Source: a virus. From it: a stretch of 31,957 nt of DNA. The position numbers and the translations under genes were made by a program. The stretch spans positions 1 through 31,957 of the IMG/VR virus record IMGVR_UViG_3300032523_000802; one strand, given 5' to 3'. Of the stretch, positions 19,279 to 25,327 are shown in pieces (position 1 is the stretch's first letter; the number at the start of each line of letters is the position of its first letter). The notes under the pieces are model-generated. The model made no database searches, had not been told where the DNA came from, and saw only the letters and a list, made by a program, of their open reading frames with translations.

Positions 19279-20816
19279 CCAAGGCTAAGCAACGAGATAA
19301 AAAATTACCTGAACCACATTTTATTACACGGAAAGACCGTCCTGTAGGACGTTGGACCGTTCATGAGTGTGCACCTCAACGAGGAGTTCCTCACGCCAAT
19401 AACATTGAAAGACGTATAGTCACACCTACTGGTAACAGTAAACTTGAGCGTATCATTCGTGCGCACGAATTAATGCACACCAAAATTTCTCCTGCTGATG
19501 ACATTGATAAATGGATTCAACGTGGTATCTCATCGCACCGAGCAATGGTTGCGGTAGAAGAATTCCGAGTTAATTATGGTTTAGAGTTATCAGGTTTCGA
19601 CCTTAATGAATTTCTTGACGGCAAAGAAGATGCTGACGGGGAATATGTTGCTATCCATAACGAATGGGATAGTGCTGTTATCTTTGCGGTTGGTACCGCA
19701 GGTACAGCGGGTGGGAAACGTTTCTTAGTTGGGGTTCGTCGCCATAATAAACTTTGGGCAGACGCTCTATTTAAAATTCAAAAACGATTTTTAAAAGAAA
19801 TTAAAAAAGACATGCGTGCTAGAGATGCTTCTGTTTATTCAACATCAATAGATAATGCATCAGGCTTGTCCCCTCGTGGGTTTGAATGGACCGAGCGTAT
19901 GGGTGAATACCTAGACCGATTGATGCACAACGAACCACAAGAAGAAACTAGTACTGGAAGTAAGGACACAGAAAGCGGCGACGGTACACAAGCAGATACG
20001 GGCGCTGACAAGTCCTCTATTGGGAATCAAGAAGAATCGTCTACTCCTAAAAAATCTAAAAAAATAGTGCACGATTTGAGTCCATTAGATTCTTGTGGCA
20101 AAGGCGAAGACTGGTCTAAATTAGTTTGGGGAAAAGTTGCTTTAACTAGAACTGTTGTTGGCAATTTAGGGCGTAAACGCATATCAAGCAATTTAGGTCG
20201 TAACCCACGACGTGTCCACAGACTTTACACGGACCCTCAACGACGTATCTTTGACACGGTTAAACGTGCCAAAGGTGGAGTTGTGCTTGTGGACGGAAGT
20301 GGTTCAATGCAGTTATCTCATCAAAATATTCTAGACATTCTCGAATCTGCTCCTGGAGCCCTTGTGGCGATTTATTCAGATATGGATAGCGGGGTAGGAA
20401 GGATTCCTAATATTCACATCGTTGCTCGTGACGGCAAGACAGTCAAGAACTCAGATGCTCTTCCACGAGTTGGCGCTGGTAACGGCGTTGATTTACCTGC
20501 TTTAAAGTGGGCTATCAGTCAACGTAGAAACTCTAAGACCCCACTTATTTGGGTCACTGACGGAGGTGTGTGTGTTGCCCGAGGAGGATTTAACGACAGG
20601 CTTTCTATGGCATGTATTAAAGAATCCATAAAGAGCAAGGTTCTACTTGTTGAGAATGCTGAAGATGCGGTTGATGCATTAACCCGTTTACACAAACGAC
20701 AGACAGTAACTAAACGTTGGCCTGTTTACTTCAACGAAGTCATTAAAAAGGTTGGCGGGATTGAAAAACTCCAACAGATTAACATTGCACGTCCTAGTGC
20801 GGGAAAGAAGGATTAA
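19275..20816 (+). CDS. HExxH metallopeptidase-like plus VWA domain protein, 513 aa
   Basis: GTG at 19275 overlaps the TGA of the ATPase gene. The N-terminal part carries HELMH (64-68) and, about 27 residues later, VEEFR, a layout of a zinc site with a downstream glutamate ligand. Residues 221-265 are a low-complexity Glu/Ser/Lys linker. The C-terminal half has a VWA MIDAS motif DGSGS (340-344) and WVTDGG (about 426-431). This fits the DUF2201-type architecture (metallopeptidase-like plus VWA-like) found beside MoxR ATPases. It may bind or cut a host or phage protein under control of the ATPase. Whether the zinc site is active is unknown. Confidence 0.82.
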   Translation: MTKAKQRDKKLPEPHFITRKDRPVGRWTVHECAPQRGVPHANNIERRIVTPTGNSKLERIIRAHELMHTKISPADDIDKWIQRGISSHRAMVAVEEFRVNYGLELSGFDLNEFLDGKEDADGEYVAIHNEWDSAVIFAVGTAGTAGGKRFLVGVRRHNKLWADALFKIQKRFLKEIKKDMRARDASVYSTSIDNASGLSPRGFEWTERMGEYLDRLMHNEPQEETSTGSKDTESGDGTQADTGADKSSIGNQEESSTPKKSKKIVHDLSPLDSCGKGEDWSKLVWGKVALTRTVVGNLGRKRISSNLGRNPRRVHRLYTDPQRRIFDTVKRAKGGVVLVDGSGSMQLSHQNILDILESAPGALVAIYSDMDSGVGRIPNIHIVARDGKTVKNSDALPRVGAGNGVDLPALKWAISQRRNSKTPLIWVTDGGVCVARGGFNDRLSMACIKESIKSKVLLVENAEDAVDALTRLHKRQTVTKRWPVYFNEVIKKVGGIEKLQQINIARPSAGKKD

Positions 20817-20978
20817 GTGTTTACGAAAAAAACAGAGCATAGCGTTAATGGATACCCTGTCAACATGCGCATAGTTAGAAAGTATCTTAAGTGGTGCGGG
20901 GCTCAAGGGCTTGCCTCAACCGATATAGAAAACTGGATGAAGTTCTGTCAGCGGAGAGAGTCTAATAAACTATGTTAA
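20817..20978 (+). CDS. Small basic protein, 53 aa
   Basis: GTG 20817 directly follows the VWA gene's TAA. Reads MFTKKTEHSVNGYPVNMRIV, then RKYLKWCGAQGLASTDIENW and a basic end. One helix-turn-helix-like stretch (QGLASTDIENWMKFCQR). Last gene before a terminator. Confidence 0.6.
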   Translation: MFTKKTEHSVNGYPVNMRIVRKYLKWCGAQGLASTDIENWMKFCQRRESNKLC

Positions 20979-20993
20979 AGTCTAAAGGTCGTT

Positions 20994-21028
20994 GCGCATG
21001 GCTCTTCGTGGTTGTTGTAGCCATGCGC
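20994..21028 (+). terminator. Rho-independent-type terminator
   Basis: GCGCATGGCT and AGCCATGCGC enclose a 15-nt loop, 15 nt past the last stop of the AAA/VWA operon; GTTATTT follows. Confidence 0.7.
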
Positions 21029-21088
21029 GCGTTATTTAAAAAAATGAAAAAAAATTAGTTTTTTTTTAATACTTCACCGGTCGAAACT

Positions 21089-21111
21089 CATCACGGTGGT
21101 GGAAAGGAAAT
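21089..21111 (+). repeat. GGTGG element, copy 10; left 23-bp direct repeat
   Basis: CATCACGGTGGTGGAAAGGAAAT, identical to 21801-21823. Followed by a 5-codon frame (MEWFA) at 21116. An A8/T9 tract lies just upstream. Confidence 0.75.
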
Positions 21112-21113
21112 AG

Positions 21114-21362
21114 TTATGGAGTGGTTCGCATAAACGTTCGGTCCCAAATCCTGGTAGCCTGGAGAACCCAAACAAATAATGAAATCTTTTGCCAATTTAA
21201 ATCTAAATCAACAATACTCAACTCTCGACTTATCCATAAGAACAAGTACAAGGCTAATGAATAAATGACACATGTAAAACAGAACGTTATAACCCCAGCC
21301 TTAAGCAACTTCCCCTGCTCATTCAGGTCTAATGGTGGTGGCGGGAAATTATCGGTCGGCAT
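21114..21362 (-). CDS. Membrane protein, 82 aa
   Basis: ATG 21362 is 1 nt past the stop of the HTH gene. Starts MPTDNFPPPPLDLNEQGKLL; hydrophobic segments near residues 22-44 (GVITFCFTCVIYSLALYLFL) and about 59-70. Likely a two-pass inner-membrane protein. Paired with the DNA-binding gene upstream in a module flanked by direct repeats. Confidence 0.65.
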   Translation of the reverse strand: MPTDNFPPPPLDLNEQGKLLKAGVITFCFTCVIYSLALYLFLWISRELSIVDLDLNWQKISLFVWVLQATRIWDRTFMRTTP

Positions 21363-21363
21363 C

Positions 21364-21735
21364 TTATTGCTCCTTATTCTGAACAATTTGATGAACACGT
21401 TGACGAGAAAGTTCAAAAACATCTGCAATCGCGCGCAGCGATTCGCCACTCTCCCGGAGTTCAAGAATCTTCAAGTTTCTGTTTTGATTCGTCGATGGGC
21501 CAGGGCTCAATGGTCCCCACTGCCAATCCAGAATTTGTTCCAGACATGCAATACGTTCGGGGCTCAGTTCATTCTTTCGGTACCGCTGGCGCATGTATCC
21601 GACCCAAGCGCCAAGTGGAACTTCATTACCATCAACGCGCTCAACAAAAACCGCGGGAACACGGCAATGTCCTTCGCGAACTGTATAAATTTCCAAACCC
21701 TTAATTGCTATCTTGAAGCGCGTGATGTTGTCCAT
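21364..21735 (-). CDS. Helicase-associated domain plus HTH protein, 123 aa
   Basis: Residues about 10-68 (IYTVREGHCRVPAVFVE, then VPLGAWVGYMRQRYRKNELS and LDWQWGP) match the helicase-associated (HA) domain, a small DNA-binding three-helix unit. Residues 86-123 (LRAIADVFELSRQRVHQIVQ) form an HTH like that of sigma-factor region 4. It is therefore a DNA-binding protein and probably a regulator. TATTAT lies 7 nt before ATG 21735, another leaderless start without the ATTACGGG core. Confidence 0.8.
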   Translation of the reverse strand: MDNITRFKIAIKGLEIYTVREGHCRVPAVFVERVDGNEVPLGAWVGYMRQRYRKNELSPERIACLEQILDWQWGPLSPGPSTNQNRNLKILELRESGESLRAIADVFELSRQRVHQIVQNKEQ

Positions 21736-21742
21736 GGTCAAG

Positions 21743-21748
21743 ATAATA
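21743..21748 (-). promoter_or_regulatory. -10 box of the HA/HTH gene
   Basis: TATTAT, 7 nt from ATG 21735; no clear -35 box. Confidence 0.45.
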
Positions 21749-21800
21749 GCAAATCTTTTTTAAAAAGTTTTTGAACAAGTCTTTTATTTTTCGCCCAAGG

Positions 21801-21823
21801 CATCACGGTGGTGGAAAGGAAAT
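21801..21823 (+). repeat. GGTGG element, copy 11; right 23-bp direct repeat
   Basis: Identical to 21089-21111. Here its AAAGGA precedes the ATG at 21828 as a ribosome site. Confidence 0.75.
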
Positions 21824-21827
21824 GGCT

Positions 21828-21866
21828 ATGAGGTATAGTTATCACTATGGCCAAAAATATGCGTAA
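21828..21866 (+). CDS. Possible leader peptide, 12 aa
   Basis: Reads MRYSYHYGQKYA from ATG 21828, 7 nt after AAAGGA. It overlaps the start of the 128-aa gene in another frame. The main gene could instead start leaderless from TATAGT inside this frame. Confidence 0.3.
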   Translation: MRYSYHYGQKYA

Positions 21867-22233
21867 ACAAGACAAAACCATGAAGCCTTCTCCTGAATTT
21901 ATGAGAGATATAGCCACAGAACTAGAAGAAGATGGGTCTTCAGTGATTGGTGGTGCCCAAGATAGGGACAGTGGTAGATACATCATATGTGTACACGTCC
22001 CAGCGACTGCCTTAGTGGACAGTGGTAGCCCCGAGATATTCCCGACGTTTGATACTAATAAGTACTACGTAGCATTTGCAACAGAATTAATTTATACAAA
22101 GTCGGAACAAATTAATGAAAAATACTTGACGAATGATGAAAAAAATGTCGCGTTTGATGAATGGCTAATGTCGTTTGTCCCAGACATCTTTCAAAAGATT
22201 AATAAAATGGCGCTGCCTGATTCTAATCTCTAG
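21847..22233 (+). CDS. Hypothetical protein, 128 aa
   Basis: Starts MAKNMRKQDKTMKPSPEFMR; then strands GRYIICVHVPATALVDSG and KYYVAFATELIYTKSEQINE, and a C-terminal helix WLMSFVPDIFQKINKM. TATAGT (21834-21839) lies exactly 7 nt before the ATG, predicting a leaderless start. Function unknown. Confidence 0.7.
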   Translation: MAKNMRKQDKTMKPSPEFMRDIATELEEDGSSVIGGAQDRDSGRYIICVHVPATALVDSGSPEIFPTFDTNKYYVAFATELIYTKSEQINEKYLTNDEKNVAFDEWLMSFVPDIFQKINKMALPDSNL

Positions 22234-22283
22234 AATAAAAGTAACCGAACAACACCAATGCCTTAGTGTCACCCTGTAATAGG

Positions 22284-22338
22284 GAGAGTCTCGTAAAGAA
22301 CCAACCACCGAAGAAACTATTACCTTACGAGTACTCTC
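22284..22338 (+). ncRNA. Long stem-loop, possible RNA element
   Basis: GAGAGT-CTCGTAA pairs with TTACGAG-(T)-ACTCTC: 13 bp with one bulge, 28-nt A-rich loop. It is far stronger than its surroundings. Confidence 0.4.
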
Positions 22339-22378
22339 AACCCATTATAACCACAGCAACCTAAAGGGGAAAAGATTA

Positions 22379-22407
22379 CTGCGTCTATGCCAGAGTACTA
22401 GACGCAG
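22379..22407 (+). terminator. 9-bp hairpin
   Basis: CTGCGTCTA and TAGACGCAG with an 11-nt loop; an A/T hairpin ending in T6 follows at 22431-22449 and could complete termination. Confidence 0.4.
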
Positions 22408-22477
22408 CCTGGCCGGCCGCGTAACTCTTAAAAAAAGTATAACTTTTTTACAAAATCACCGACCGGAGATAAATTAT

Positions 22478-22519
22478 ATGCTACAGTCTATTTTTAATAG
22501 CCCCATCTTCTGCAACTAA
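22478..22519 (+). CDS. Possible 13-aa peptide
   Basis: MLQSIFNSPIFCN from ATG 22478, with CGGAGA 10 nt upstream. Too short to judge. Confidence 0.2.
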   Translation: MLQSIFNSPIFCN

Positions 22520-22728
22520 AGGGAATACGGGGTTTATATACTTCAGGCCGAAGGAACGAACAGAATACGAATTTGACCCAAATTATGGGAATGGCAGAGC
22601 GTTGTCCAAATTTAAAACTTTGGCAAAGTTTCCCCCAAACCCCCTTCAAAACTTTCTAAACCCCCCAGTTATTGTTAAAACCATCGGCAAGTGAGCCCCG
22701 GACCAAACGTAATATACCTCAAGGCCAT

Positions 22729-22744
22729 ACGGTGGTGGAAAGGG
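22729..22744 (+). repeat. ACGGTGGTGGAAAGG element, copy 12
   Basis: Preceded by TACCTCAAGG, as in copy 1. Its GGAAAGGG is 4 nt before the leader peptide at 22749. Last copy in the window. Confidence 0.75.
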
Positions 22745-22748
22745 ATGG

Positions 22749-22772
22749 ATGTATGTATACACTAGCCGCTAA
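22749..22772 (+). CDS. Possible leader peptide, 7 aa
   Basis: MYVYTSR from ATG 22749; its TAA shares a base with the ATG of the next gene (TAATG), as at 13406. GGAAAGGG is upstream. Confidence 0.35.
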   Translation: MYVYTSR

Positions 22773-23125
22773 TGAGTAATAAGTTCACCAAACAGGAACG
22801 AGATAGACAGGCAAGAGACAGAAGACAGAAACTGTCTCTCGTAACTTTAGAAGAAGTTACTGAATTGTTTGACTATTGGATACTGGTACTTAAGTCGGAG
22901 TCTGCTCGAAAACCTTTAATGAACGATACGCGGCGGCAATTATTGGCGATTGCCATTTACGATTATAGGATGGACTACTGTAAGCAGGCAATAGACGGAT
23001 GCTCTAACAGTCATTATCACATGGGGCGCAATAAGCAAGGTAAGGTGTATAACTCAATAGAATTAATCTTTAGGGACAATGAACACATAGAGCGTTTCGC
23101 TGGATACATGGACGGTGGTGGATGA
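22772..23125 (+). CDS. Putative phage replication-associated DNA-binding protein, 117 aa
   Basis: A basic N-terminus (FTKQERDRQARDRRQKLS) is followed by a helical part. The C-terminal stretch YCKQAIDGCSNSHYHMGRNK then YNSIELIFRDNEHIERFAGY resembles the conserved tail of phage replication-initiation proteins (GC..S..H.G.N, then L.FRD...IERF). A role in origin recognition or helicase loading is likely but inferred. ATGA coupling links it to a helicase-loader-like gene. Confidence 0.7.
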   Translation: MSNKFTKQERDRQARDRRQKLSLVTLEEVTELFDYWILVLKSESARKPLMNDTRRQLLAIAIYDYRMDYCKQAIDGCSNSHYHMGRNKQGKVYNSIELIFRDNEHIERFAGYMDGGG

Positions 23126-23580
23126 CTAACGAAGAACTTCAATCTTTTGTCAAACTGGTGTATGCGTCGTATGACCGTATCTTGGTTCCCAAGGATATGG
23201 CAGATGTCTGCCGTGCCTGGAAACCATACTTAGAAACGTTTGACCTACCCACTTGCGAAAAAGTTTTACCAAATTTATGTATGCAATCTTTATACCTACC
23301 AAAAGTTTGGGAAATTAGAATAGGGGTATTAAATTACCTAAATAAAATTGTCCAACCACCCAATGCTCAAGAAGCATGGGCAGCCTACGTAGGGATTATG
23401 GCTGCTGTCAATAACGGGGCTTCCAGTGACTATTCTCCCCACCCAGTTCTTGTAGCAACTATGAAAGCATTAGGCAAAGGCGCAGGCAACCTAAGCGCAC
23501 AGTATGACCGTAAACAGTTTGAATCCGTATATGACTCCAAATTGCGCCAATTTCAACTACAAAATTATGGGACGGACTAA
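23122..23580 (+). CDS. Helicase-loader-like protein, 152 aa
   Basis: Starts MTNEELQSFVKLVYASYDRI; WKPYLETFDLPTCEKVLPNL and SLYLPKVWEIRIGVLNYLNK recall the helical N-terminal architecture of phage loaders of the G39P type, which bring the replicative helicase to the origin. The second half (EAWAAYVGIMAAVNNGASSD) also fits. Coupled to the preceding replication-type gene. The family is inferred from layout only. Confidence 0.6.
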   Translation: MTNEELQSFVKLVYASYDRILVPKDMADVCRAWKPYLETFDLPTCEKVLPNLCMQSLYLPKVWEIRIGVLNYLNKIVQPPNAQEAWAAYVGIMAAVNNGASSDYSPHPVLVATMKALGKGAGNLSAQYDRKQFESVYDSKLRQFQLQNYGTD

Positions 23581-23632
23581 AAAAAGCACGCAGGCGCAGA
23601 ACTTTTTGCCTTTTTAAAGTATCTTTGATTTC

Positions 23633-23662
23633 TTGCCTTTCCATCAACTTAAGCAGTATGCT
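23633..23662 (+). promoter_or_regulatory. Possible sigma70-type promoter
   Basis: TTGCCT, 18 bp, TATGCT, 38 nt before ATG 23701; no ATTACGGG core. Confidence 0.3.
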
Positions 23663-23700
23663 GACTCAACAAGTAGTAAACCCACCTCAAAGGAGTAATT

Positions 23701-23937
23701 ATGTTAATGGAAACTTACGAACCATATTCATCGCCAGAACAATGTTGGGCTGCGGCTGGTTGGTTTGTCTATGTTCAAACTTTCGGTGGTACTAGTGTCC
23801 AAAAGGCCACTGCATGTCATAAGGCTACGGGTCGTATAGTTCAAATTAATATCAACACAAACAAGAGCAAGAACTTCTCAGAACAATCATGGAGCCATCA
23901 AGTCCTGAACGCACTCATGAAACCTAAGCAGGGTTAA
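23701..23937 (+). CDS. Hypothetical protein, 78 aa
   Basis: A strong Shine-Dalgarno AAAGGAG lies 6 nt before ATG 23701, unlike the leaderless genes to the left. Starts MLMETYEPYSSPEQCWAAAG; contains WFVYVQTFGGTSVQKATACH and a basic tail. Function unknown. The 90 nt after it hold no clear gene. Confidence 0.65.
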   Translation: MLMETYEPYSSPEQCWAAAGWFVYVQTFGGTSVQKATACHKATGRIVQININTNKSKNFSEQSWSHQVLNALMKPKQG

Positions 23938-24027
23938 AAGATTACCCCAATTTAGTGCCTGTATTTTTATTGCCTCATCTTCCCCTTTATGCGCTAATAC
24001 TGGCTTGATTGGGATTAACCTATCAAT

Positions 24028-24192
24028 ATGCGTAAAAACGTAGGACGACCCCCCAAGAATCCAGAAGGTCCTACGTCTTCATTGACTCTTATATTGCCAA
24101 GCCATATTAAATTAAAACTTATTACTGACTCTCAGGCTTATGGTATGACTCTTACTGAATACATAGCATCTCTTATAGAACGTAATGGATAA
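24028..24192 (+). CDS. Ribbon-helix-helix protein, 54 aa
   Basis: Basic N-terminal arm (MRKNVGRPPKNPEG), a strand SSLTLILPSHIKLKL, then two helices with GMTLTEYIASLIERNG, the RHH (Arc/CopG) layout. Probably a DNA-binding dimer that controls its own operon, as is common for this family. Overlaps the next gene by 8 nt. Confidence 0.7.
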   Translation: MRKNVGRPPKNPEGPTSSLTLILPSHIKLKLITDSQAYGMTLTEYIASLIERNG

Positions 24193-24538
24193 TATGGGCG
24201 CGCCTCCCCAACGAGTTGATTACTTAGATAGGGATTACAACCTAAGTATTCGTTTGTCTGGCGCTCAAAAGAACCAAATTATTGATGCGGCCGCTGCTGA
24301 GAATATCTCAGTTAATCAACTTATTCTTTATGCTGTCTGGACATATATCCGTTCTAAAGACGGCATCCCTTTGCCCGGAAGTTCTCAGTTCGCCAAAAAT
24401 ACACCAGAAGATTTATTAAAAGCCTATTTAAGTGGACAAACTCTCTTAATGCCTTGTGGTAAGCCTAAATGTAAAATGGTTCCAGTCATTATGTCCGGTA
24501 TGGAGTTTTGTGAAACATGCAACATTAGGATTGGCTAA
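24185..24538 (+). CDS. RHH-like protein with a four-cysteine C-terminal ribbon, 117 aa
   Basis: Residues 18-52 (YNLSIRLSGAQKNQIIDAAA then ISVNQLILYAVW) fit a second ribbon-helix-helix. C91, C96, C109 and C112 (MPCGKPKC, FCETC) fit a zinc ribbon. TAATG overlap with the macrodomain gene suggests a shared function or co-regulation. Confidence 0.65.
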   Translation: MDNMGAPPQRVDYLDRDYNLSIRLSGAQKNQIIDAAAAENISVNQLILYAVWTYIRSKDGIPLPGSSQFAKNTPEDLLKAYLSGQTLLMPCGKPKCKMVPVIMSGMEFCETCNIRIG

Positions 24539-25005
24539 TGCTACATATTAAAACAAATACAGATATTTTCGACTTCATAAACGAAGGTAACTCAGAGGCT
24601 ATTGCTCATGGGGTTAATACCCTTGGAGTAATGGGCGGCTTTGCTGGAATCATTGCAAGAGACTTCTCTGAACAATGCGATGGATATCAGGAACTATGCG
24701 AAATTAACAAGACGCATCATTTAACTATCCTTACCGGTGGTATGGCTATTGAAGAGGTAAAAGCAAACAACCCTGTTATCTATCACCTTGTCACCCAAAT
24801 CAATCCTGGCGCAGATGCTCGTATTGAGTTTATTAAAGAGTCTTTAACATCCGCAATAGAAATGGCTAAGAAACGCGGCCATACGTCCATCGCTATCCCA
24901 GCAATCGGAACTGGTATTGGTGGTCTTGATTACGATGAGACTGTTGCTGAATTAACTGAACACTTCAAAGAAGATGATTTCGCAATTTACCTTTGTGTGA
25001 GGTAA
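24538..25005 (+). CDS. Macrodomain protein (ADP-ribose binding), 155 aa
   Basis: The protein is a single macrodomain: AIAHGVNTLGVMGGFAGIIA (21-40) is the ADP-ribose-binding loop, and AIGTGIGGLDYDETV (122-136) the phosphate loop. Macrodomains bind or remove ADP-ribose from proteins or nucleic acids, or process related nucleotides. In phages such domains can counter host ADP-ribosyl toxins (for example DarG opposes DarT); that role here is inferred. Its stop abuts the stop of the convergent WhiB gene. Confidence 0.85.
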   Translation: MLHIKTNTDIFDFINEGNSEAIAHGVNTLGVMGGFAGIIARDFSEQCDGYQELCEINKTHHLTILTGGMAIEEVKANNPVIYHLVTQINPGADARIEFIKESLTSAIEMAKKRGHTSIAIPAIGTGIGGLDYDETVAELTEHFKEDDFAIYLCVR

Positions 25006-25323
25006 TTAGTCGTTCCACATTTGGGCCAAAGTTGGCCTTGAAGGTTTAACATTTCTTTTTCTTTGCTCTGCTGCTAATTGTCTTGATGTCAACCCAGCCC
25101 AAACACCATGCATATCGGCAGGTGGAAACTCTAATGCATACTCTAAACAATGTTTCCTTACCGTACATCCCTTACACATCGCCCTAGCCTTCGCAATGTA
25201 TGTAATGTCCTTATGTTCTTTGGGGAACATTAGATAAGTCTTCCCCTTGCAAGCAGCGTCTCCAACCCACTCGTTGATGTGTATTGCTCGTACTTTGACT
25301 GGTTGGGGTTTTCTTTTTGCCAT
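25006..25323 (-). CDS. WhiB-family iron-sulfur transcription regulator, 105 aa
   Basis: C25, C50, C53 and C59 (the last three as CKGCTVRKHC) are the four Wbl cluster ligands, and GVWAGLT (73-79) is the WhiB turn. The C-terminal basic part (KRNVKPSRPT) contacts DNA. Wbl proteins work by binding region 4 of the principal sigma factor, so this one may redirect host RNA polymerase. WhiB proteins are restricted to Actinobacteria and their phages, which supports the host inference. It is the last gene of the operon from 27458. Confidence 0.93.
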   Translation of the reverse strand: MAKRKPQPVKVRAIHINEWVGDAACKGKTYLMFPKEHKDITYIAKARAMCKGCTVRKHCLEYALEFPPADMHGVWAGLTSRQLAAEQRKRNVKPSRPTLAQMWND

Positions 25324-25327
25324 ATTT

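Larger units (their letters stand above)
22234..22748 (+). other. Long non-coding interval with several hairpins
   Basis: About 500 nt without a convincing gene. It holds a 13-bp stem (22284-22338), a 9-bp stem (22379-22407), the 8-bp palindrome GGCCGGCC (22411-22418), an A/T hairpin (22431-22449), a short AAACTTT/AAAGTTT hairpin (22615-22631) and three runs of 5-6 C (22632-22666), ending in an AGCCCCG word and copy 12 of the GGTGG element. Candidates are an origin, a non-coding RNA or a regulatory leader. Confidence 0.5.

Noticed and set aside
18693-19292. 199-aa minus frame opposite the AAA ATPase
   Set aside because: Antisense shadow of a gene with clear AAA motifs.
18529-20816. Cobaltochelatase (CobS/CobT)
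   Set aside because: Fold similarity only; no cobalamin genes nearby, and the VWA protein carries an HExxH domain instead of the CobT architecture.
1189-22744. GGTGG elements as simple ribosome binding sites
   Set aside because: Most copies have no start codon after them and lie antisense to the genes around them, so this cannot be their main role.
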